Source: JAFMJV01 sp963814315 (GTDB lineage: Bacteria; Chloroflexota; Limnocylindria; Limnocylindrales; CSP1-4). Taken from it: a stretch of 64,000 nt of DNA. This document shows positions 58,930 to 64,000 of the stretch, in pieces (the first letter of the stretch is position 1; each line of letters begins with the position of its first letter). The stretch spans positions 124,001 to 188,000 of the forward strand of contig CAWFCG010000002.1 of assembly GCA_963814315.1 (NCBI GenBank), given 5' to 3'. The notes under the pieces are model-generated. The model searched no databases, was not told the origin of the DNA, and worked only from the letters and a program-made list of their open reading frames with translations. The position numbers were made by a program, and so were the translations under genes.

Positions 58930-59901
58930 GTGCGCCGCGAGGATCGCCTCGGCGAGCCGCTGCCGGTCGGCATCGGAACGCATCACCGTCTCACGCAGCT
59001 CGATCGTCGCTGTGGTCTGCACGCCCGCTGCCTCGCCGGCATCGGCGCCATCGAGCACGAAGATATCGACCAAGTCCGGATACTGCTGCTCGTAGTGCTC
59101 GACCACGCCGCCGGCGCTGGCCCGACCGCCAAGCGACTCGAGCATGCGGTCGGCCGGGCCACGCAGCGCCTTGCCACCGACCACCGGACTGATCGCCACG
59201 ACCGCTGCTGGCGCTGCCCGGAGAGCTTCGAGCATGCCGGGCAGGGCCAGGATCGTCCCCACCGACACGAACGGATTCGATGGCGCGACCACGATGAGCT
59301 CGGCTGTGGCGATCGCGTCCCGCACCTGCGCAGTCGGTCGCGCCGAGTCGATGCCCCGACGGCGGATCTCCAGCACTCGATCCTGTTGGCCACGCCGCAC
59401 GAAGTAGTCCTGGAACTCGAGCCAGCCGTCGGGCGTCCGGATCTCCGTGCGTACCAGATCGTCCGTCATGGGTAAGAGTCGCGCGGGCACACCCAACCGG
59501 GAGGCCAGGTCCGCGGTCACCTCGGTCAGGCGTCGACCCTCACTCAGCAGCTGGGTTCGGCGGATGTGCGTGGCCATGTCTCGGTCGCCCAACCCGAACC
59601 AGGTCTGGGCACCGTATCGCTCAAGCATCGCTGAGGTGGACCAGGTCTCATCGCGCAGGCCCCAGCCAGTCAGGTCGTTGGCCAGACCGGCGAGCGTGTA
59701 CATGACCGTATCCAGATCGGGTGAGACGGAGAGGCCGTGCAGCTCCAGGTCGTCGCCGGTATTGACGATGACGCGGAGATCCAGCGCCGCCTCGCCACGG
59801 GCGGCTCGGGCGGCCGACGCGAGCACTACGCCGTGGCTGAGCTTGGCACCGCCATAGCCACCCGCGAGGATGACGACGCAGGGTGCGTGATCGGCGGTCA
59901 A
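58918..59901 (-). CDS. cofD: 2-phospho-L-lactate transferase
   Basis: It joins the activated phospho-C3 unit to FO, giving (dehydro-)F420-0. Family landmarks are VVILAGGYGGAKLSHGVVLA, NTGDDLELHGLSVSPDLDTV and MYTLAGLA, LGDRDMATHIRR and VAPSNPFVSVGTILALPGM. The start is TTG at 59901, overlapping the PPOX gene stop as TTGA, so the two genes are translationally linked. No FO synthase (cofG/H) is present in the window. Confidence 0.95.
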   Translation of the reverse strand: MTADHAPCVVILAGGYGGAKLSHGVVLASAARAARGEAALDLRVIVNTGDDLELHGLSVSPDLDTVMYTLAGLANDLTGWGLRDETWSTSAMLERYGAQTWFGLGDRDMATHIRRTQLLSEGRRLTEVTADLASRLGVPARLLPMTDDLVRTEIRTPDGWLEFQDYFVRRGQQDRVLEIRRRGIDSARPTAQVRDAIATAELIVVAPSNPFVSVGTILALPGMLEALRAAPAAVVAISPVVGGKALRGPADRMLESLGGRASAGGVVEHYEQQYPDLVDIFVLDGADAGEAAGVQTTATIELRETVMRSDADRQRLAEAILAAHLPA

Positions 59902-60314
59902 GCGGGATGCTCGGCCACGCGGTCGGGCCGCAGCACGAAGCTGATGCGCTGCTGCTGGCTGAAGACGTCGCGGATCATGCGCTCACCCTTCTCGGGGTCA
60001 GCGGCGTGATACTGCCGCGCCATGGCCGCGATATCGGCCTGGGCCGTCTGCTGCTCCGTGACGACCTCGACTCCTCCACGCAGGCTGACCCACTCGTAGC
60101 CGGCCTCGACCAGCAGGCTGCAGCGCGGGTCACGCAGCAGATTGGACGGCCAGTGACGCCCCACCGCGGAGTTGACCACGATGCTGTCGTCGCGCAGCAG
60201 ATACCAGACGACCGCCTGGTGCGGTGAGCCATCAGCGGCCACGGTGGCCAGGGTGCCGAATGACTCCGGGCGGTCCAGTATCTCGCGCGCCCAACCCTGG
60301 ATCTTGACTGCCAC
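59898..60314 (-). CDS. PPOX-class F420-binding flavin-like protein
   Basis: A 138-residue split-barrel protein of the pyridoxamine-phosphate-oxidase-like family (F420-dependent Rv0121/Rv1155 type). GTLATVAADGSPHQAVVWYLL, HWPSNLLRDPRCSLLVEAG and YEWVSLRG are the family pattern. Direct coupling to cofD supports use of F420. Physiological substrate unknown. Confidence 0.9.
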   Translation of the reverse strand: MAVKIQGWAREILDRPESFGTLATVAADGSPHQAVVWYLLRDDSIVVNSAVGRHWPSNLLRDPRCSLLVEAGYEWVSLRGGVEVVTEQQTAQADIAAMARQYHAADPEKGERMIRDVFSQQQRISFVLRPDRVAEHPA

Positions 60315-60422
60315 CTGCTTGCTTCCTCCTATGTCGTTCGCCAGGCCTCGATGATACGGGTCGTGGCGGGATAGACTCGTGGCCTATCGAGCAGCCACGG
60401 CCGAGCCGGGGGAGTGACGACC

Positions 60423-61169
60423 ATGACCCAGATCCATCTTCGCGCCGATGTCGGCGACTATGCGCCGTTGGTGCTGTTGCCCGGCGACCCCAACCGCGCC
60501 ACTCGCATCGCGGAGCTCTTCGACGGCGGCCTGGAGGCGAGCCGCCTCGTCAACGACCACCGCGGCATGCTCGGCTACACCGGCACCTACCAGGGCATGC
60601 CGGTCAGCGTGCAGACCTCGGGCATGGGCACGCCATCCATCTCCATCATCATCGAGGAGCTGCTCAACCTGGGCGCCACTCGTCTCGTGCGCGTGGGCAC
60701 GACCGGCGGCATCGGCCGTGGTGTGCGTGCCGCAGACCTCGTGATCGCCACTTCAGCAGCACCCGTCGATGGTGCTACGGCCACCTACCTGCACGGCGAT
60801 CCGTTCGCGCCGGTGGCCGATTTCGAGTTGACGCGCGCCCTCGTGGATGCCGCTCGCGCCAAGGGCATCGAGCCGCACATCGGGCAGGTGGCGACAGTCG
60901 ATGTCTTCTACAACCCCGACGAGGACTATGTCACCAAGTGGCGCGCCCGCAACGTGCTCGGTTTCGAGATGGAAGCGGCGGCGCTGTTCTATCTAGCTGC
61001 GCGTGCGGCGGGTGCTGGAGACGATGTGCGTGCCGCCTGCATCCTTACCGTCAGCGACACGCTGAGCGAGGAGGAATCGTCCGAGGACACATACCTGCCA
61101 CTCGACGCACTGGAGAAGGCCACCGACCGCATGATCGAGGTGGCCCTGGAGGCCGGCCTGTCCATCTGA
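60423..61169 (+). CDS. deoD: Purine nucleoside phosphorylase, DeoD type
   Basis: It phosphorolyses (deoxy)nucleosides to base and (deoxy)ribose-1-phosphate. The 248-residue product has the phosphate site VLLPGDPNRATRIAELFD, SVQTSGMGTPSISIIIEELL, LVRVGTTGGIG and the nucleoside-binding EMEAAALFYLA, with the catalytic Asp in ILTVSDTL. I prefer ATG 60423, spaced 9 bp from GGGGGAG, over GTG 60414. Its deoxyribose-1-phosphate product is two steps from the substrate of the DeoC in the microcompartment locus, but the genes are 25 kb apart. Confidence 0.9.
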   Translation: MTQIHLRADVGDYAPLVLLPGDPNRATRIAELFDGGLEASRLVNDHRGMLGYTGTYQGMPVSVQTSGMGTPSISIIIEELLNLGATRLVRVGTTGGIGRGVRAADLVIATSAAPVDGATATYLHGDPFAPVADFELTRALVDAARAKGIEPHIGQVATVDVFYNPDEDYVTKWRARNVLGFEMEAAALFYLAARAAGAGDDVRAACILTVSDTLSEEESSEDTYLPLDALEKATDRMIEVALEAGLSI

Positions 61170-61179
61170 GCCGGACCAC

Positions 61180-61980
61180 ATGACGGCACACATCCCGGTC
61201 GGCCTCAATCCCACTGCCATCGGCGCCGAGGCGTCTTGGTGGATCGAGGCTGCCAAGCGGGCTGAGGATGCAGGCTTCAGCACGGTCTGGATCTGGGATC
61301 ACTTCATCAGCCGGGGTGACTTGACCGACCCGCTGCTGGAGTGCTGGACGACCCTGACGGCAGCTGCCGTCTCCACGCAGGCCATCCACGTGGGTTCCTT
61401 CGTGGCCAACGTGATGAACCGCCATCCCGCGGTGCTGGCCAACATCGTGGCCACGCTGGCAGATCTGGCGCCCGGGCGGGTGGAGCTGGGCATCGGCATC
61501 GGCGGCCATCCCGTCGAGCATCGGGCGTACGGCATGGAGTTCCCGGCCGCGCCTGAACGAGCCGAGCGCCTTGACGAGGCCATCACCGTCCTGCGCCTGC
61601 TCTTCCGGGGTGGTCCCGTCGATTTCGAGGGCCGCCACTACCGACTCGCGGAGGCCCGCGCCTTCCCTGCACCGAACCCCGTTCCACGCATCACGGTCGC
61701 CGGCATGAAGCCTGCCGGTGCCCGACTGGCCGCGCGCCGGGGAGACGCATGGACGTGTTTCGCATCCGAGTTCGATCGCCTACTGCCGGTGTTCGAGGCT
61801 GAACTCGCCCTGGCCGGCCGGACCCGTGACGAGGTAGACATCGTGGTCGGCATCGATCACGCCGAGGTGCTCCAGGGCATCGATGAATTGACCGCGCGCT
61901 GGCGTGACAAGGGCGCCACTGAGCTCGTCATCCACGACGTAGGCCCGGAACACCTCGATCGCGTCCTCGACCTTCTCTGA
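61180..61980 (+). CDS. LLM-class oxidoreductase, probably F420- or FMN-dependent
   Basis: A 266-residue luciferase-like barrel: AKRAEDAGFSTVWIWDHFIS, NIVATLADLAPGRVELGIGI then GGHPVEHRAYG, and LRLLFRGGPVDFEGRHYRL. It is 10 bp after deoD and near the F420 genes. The family uses F420 or FMN; motifs here lean to F420 but do not prove it. Confidence 0.9.
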   Translation: MTAHIPVGLNPTAIGAEASWWIEAAKRAEDAGFSTVWIWDHFISRGDLTDPLLECWTTLTAAAVSTQAIHVGSFVANVMNRHPAVLANIVATLADLAPGRVELGIGIGGHPVEHRAYGMEFPAAPERAERLDEAITVLRLLFRGGPVDFEGRHYRLAEARAFPAPNPVPRITVAGMKPAGARLAARRGDAWTCFASEFDRLLPVFEAELALAGRTRDEVDIVVGIDHAEVLQGIDELTARWRDKGATELVIHDVGPEHLDRVLDLL

Positions 61981-62074
61981 GTCACGGATCTTGTCCGCTC
62001 CCAGACGCCCGGCTGCTCGCCTTCTCGCAGCGCGCCACTGACAGTTCGTCTTGGTGGCGGTACATTGGTTCGCG

Positions 62075-62596
62075 ATGACCCCATCAGCCAGCCCCAACGA
62101 AGCCCCCATCGAGCACGGTTTCCTCTCGCCCAAGCCGGATGGTGTGCCCGTCGATCACTGTTTCCGCTGTGGCGTCGCGACCCCGGCCGGCGTCGGTCTT
62201 TGCGATGAGCACAACCGCGGCCATCTCCGAGGGCCTAGTGCCACCCAGATGCACGCCACCATCTTTGGCGGCATCGTGGCCGGGGTGATCGGATTCCTCA
62301 TTCTGGCCAACTTCGCCATCACGTCGGCCGGTCCATTCAATTCGGCCGTGAACTCCAGCAGCGCTGGCCCGGATGGTGCGGTCATGCTGTCCTTCACGGT
62401 CACCAACGCGGGTGACTCCAAGGGCGTGGCCGACTGCCGTGTCACCCGCGATGGGGTGCCGCGCTCCGATGACTATGCCTTCCGCATGCAGCCCCTGGCG
62501 GGTGGCGAGACGGTCACCCTGGAGCGTGCCTTCGCAGCGCCGCCGGTGGGCAGTGCTGGCTACGACATCGGAGCGGTCACCGTCCTCTGCACGTAG
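62075..62596 (+). CDS. Zinc-ribbon-like membrane-anchored protein, unassigned
   Basis: A 173-residue protein from ATG 62075. An N-terminal Cys cluster (HCFRCGVATPAGVGLCDEHN) could bind zinc, followed by one transmembrane helix (about residues 62-82) and an extracellular beta-sandwich-like domain with VMLSFTVTNAGDSKGVADCRVT and LAGGETVTLERAF, reminiscent of FxLYD/CARDB-type domains. Likely a surface protein with its N-terminus in the cytoplasm. No specific family is recognised. Confidence 0.75.
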   Translation: MTPSASPNEAPIEHGFLSPKPDGVPVDHCFRCGVATPAGVGLCDEHNRGHLRGPSATQMHATIFGGIVAGVIGFLILANFAITSAGPFNSAVNSSSAGPDGAVMLSFTVTNAGDSKGVADCRVTRDGVPRSDDYAFRMQPLAGGETVTLERAFAAPPVGSAGYDIGAVTVLCT

Positions 62597-62668
62597 CCGT
62601 GCGCGTGTGATGTGGGCGCCCCAGATGCTCGACTGACCCGAGTCGGCTCGACCCAGTAGCATCAGGGC

Positions 62669-63463
62669 GTGCTTGATACCGACCTGTCCCACGAGCTGAC
62701 CATCGCCTCCGAGGCCGCGCGCGCCGCCGGCGCCATCCAGATGCAGCTGTATGAGCGCCTCGAATCGATCGACTTCAAGAGCGAGAAGGACGTCGTCACG
62801 GAGGCCGACCATCGCAGCGAGGAGGCCATCCTCGAGATCATCGGCGGCGCCTTTCCTGACGACGGCTTCCTGGCCGAGGAGTCCGGCAAATCGGGTGAGC
62901 GCGGGGCCGCCGCCGAGCGCCTATGGGTCATCGACCCGCTCGATGGCACGGTCAACTACGCCAATGGCATCCCCTTCTTCGCGGTCAGCATCGGCCTGGT
63001 CATCAAGGGCGAGCCGGTGCTCGGGGTGGTGCTCGATCCGTCGCGTGACGAGCTCTTCAGCGCGGTCCGCGGCAGTGGGGCATTCCTGGACGGCCGACCC
63101 ATCCGCGCCGCTGACAAGGAGCGCATCGTGGACACGGTCGTGCACCTGGGTCTGCCGCGATCGAGGTTCGAGCAGCAGACCAGGGAATACCGCCGCAGCG
63201 TGCGCATCGTTCGCGCCATGGGCAGCGCCACCTTGGCTATGACGTACCTGGCCAACGGCCGGTTCGACGCCTACGTGCAGTACCAGGGCCTCTCCACCTG
63301 GGATGTCTGCGCGGCTGGCGTCATCGCCCTCGAGGCCGGTGCGGTCGTGACCTCACCGCTGGGCGAACCCTGGTTCGACCTCGCCATGCCCTCCAAGTCC
63401 ATCGGCATCGTGGGCGCCTCTGCCCGGCACCACCAGGCGTTCCTGAAGCTCCTCACAGACTGA
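62669..63463 (+). CDS. suhB: Inositol monophosphatase family protein
   Basis: A Mg-dependent sugar phosphatase of 264 residues. Metal-binding landmarks are the N-terminal FKSEKDVVTEADHRSEE, FLAEESG, the core WVIDPLDGTVNYANGIPFFA and the late STWDVCAAGVIALEAGAVVT. The start is GTG at 62669. Possible substrates are inositol-1-phosphate, histidinol phosphate or other sugar phosphates; SuhB-like function is the default guess. Confidence 0.93.
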   Translation: MLDTDLSHELTIASEAARAAGAIQMQLYERLESIDFKSEKDVVTEADHRSEEAILEIIGGAFPDDGFLAEESGKSGERGAAAERLWVIDPLDGTVNYANGIPFFAVSIGLVIKGEPVLGVVLDPSRDELFSAVRGSGAFLDGRPIRAADKERIVDTVVHLGLPRSRFEQQTREYRRSVRIVRAMGSATLAMTYLANGRFDAYVQYQGLSTWDVCAAGVIALEAGAVVTSPLGEPWFDLAMPSKSIGIVGASARHHQAFLKLLTD

Positions 63464-63470
63464 GGGCGGG

Positions 63471-64000
63471 TCAGCCGCCGGCTCCGTCGCCTGCTGGCAG
63501 GCGCTCCAGCAGGCGAGGGGAGCGCAGGCGCGCCGCCATCGCCGTGAACGCCTCGCGATCCACGCCACGCCAGCGCAGCTCATCGGGATCGGTCTGCGGG
63601 ATGGGTGCGTCGGTGCGAAGTGTGGCCAGCTCGCGGAAGAGCCGGGCGTCATCGCGGTGCTCTTTCAAGGTCTGGGCGAGGCTGGCGGCGCCACGAACCT
63701 TGAGGTCCCAGGCGTTGACCGAGTCCGGGATGTCCTCAAGGTGTGGATAGCGCTGCAGCACCGTCGCCGCCGATCGTGCGCCCCAGCCCGCCAACCCCGG
63801 GAAGCCGTCGGCCGCGTCACCTACCAGTGCCAGGTAGTCGGGGATGGACTCGGGCGTCACGCCGAACTTCTCTTCGACCCCGGCGGCATCGTAGAAGCAA
63901 CCTTTGCGCCGATCGAAGGTGACCACGCGGCCATCGGGTCGGACGCACTGGGCCATGTCCTTATCCGGTGAGAGGATGATCACGCGCTCCACGTCGGGGT
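63471..64000 (-). CDS. 5'-3' exonuclease (Pol I N-terminal type), cut by right edge
   Basis: The minus strand is open from the window edge to the stop at 63471. VIILSPDKDMAQC and the acidic metal-binding stretch, VTPESIPDYLALVGDAADGF then PGLAGWGARSAATVLQRY (the helix-3-turn DNA-binding region), match the small 5'-3' exonuclease related to the PolA N-terminal domain. The first acidic motif (N-terminus) lies outside the window. It converges on suhB with the stops 8 bp apart. Confidence 0.9.
   Translation of the reverse strand, partial: PDVERVIILSPDKDMAQCVRPDGRVVTFDRRKGCFYDAAGVEEKFGVTPESIPDYLALVGDAADGFPGLAGWGARSAATVLQRYPHLEDIPDSVNAWDLKVRGAASLAQTLKEHRDDARLFRELATLRTDAPIPQTDPDELRWRGVDREAFTAMAARLRSPRLLERLPAGDGAGG

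Overview
The window is GC-rich (estimated by eye at about two thirds), densely coded DNA with many ATGA, GTGA, TTGA and TGATG stop/start overlaps and frequent GTG or TTG starts. Coenzyme F420 biosynthesis genes (cofC, cofD, cofE) with F420-type LLM and PPOX oxidoreductases, an ETF/ETF-quinone oxidoreductase system, PPK1 plus PPK2 and an Actinobacteria-like PHO box point to a free-living aerobic bacterium of the Chloroflexota (perhaps a Limnocylindria-like lineage) or, less likely, an Actinomycetota relative. That placement is inference from gene content. I recognised no rRNA, tRNA or CRISPR array.

Layout. 0-7 kb: a truncated upp at the left edge, an asparaginase II, a J-domain protein, gltX, an NTF2-like protein, an OmpR-type response regulator, a vapC remnant and a MORC-like GHKL ATPase. 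7-21 kb: a phosphate/polyphosphate island holding a DUF47-PiT transporter pair, a PhoR-like kinase, SixA, phoU-pstBAC-pstS with a phased PHO box and an intercistronic hairpin, a CYTH/CHAD protein coupled to ppk1, and ppk2. A Ppx/GppA phosphatase follows at 27 kb. 21-29 kb: carbamate kinase and ornithine carbamoyltransferase, an HTH/DUF2975 pair, an S9 peptidase and a decayed P-type ATPase.

29.4-35.9 kb: a compact bacterial microcompartment (BMC) locus on the minus strand. It encodes a SorC/DeoR-type regulator, an RpiB-like isomerase, deoxyribose-phosphate aldolase, two trimeric and one hexameric shell proteins, three pentamer (BMC-P) proteins and a CoA-acylating aldehyde dehydrogenase. All three enzymes carry N-terminal extensions that look like encapsulation peptides. 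The likely chemistry is deoxyribose-5-phosphate to glyceraldehyde-3-phosphate plus acetaldehyde, with acetaldehyde converted to acetyl-CoA inside the shell. A transposase remnant and a truncated nucleoside deaminase lie just outside it. This is the most interesting system in the window.

36.9-49.6 kb: an SDR with a mannonate-dehydratase-like enzyme, Dps, DUF72, an EamA permease, nicotinamidase, a short citrate synthase, two GT2 glycosyltransferases, an EtfB-EtfA fusion with a frameshift, a frameshifted ETF-QO, OsmC and a small membrane protein. 49.7-52.3 kb: a decayed accessory islet bounded by two near-identical direct repeats of about 345 bp. It carries a frameshifted RibD-like reductase and a broken PIN/RHH toxin-antitoxin pair whose antitoxin appears split by a 56-bp inversion. 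52.3-64 kb: an ABC exporter, a sulfotransferase, thioredoxin reductase, the F420 cluster, purine nucleoside phosphorylase, an LLM oxidoreductase, a small membrane protein, an inositol monophosphatase and a 5'-3' exonuclease cut by the right edge.
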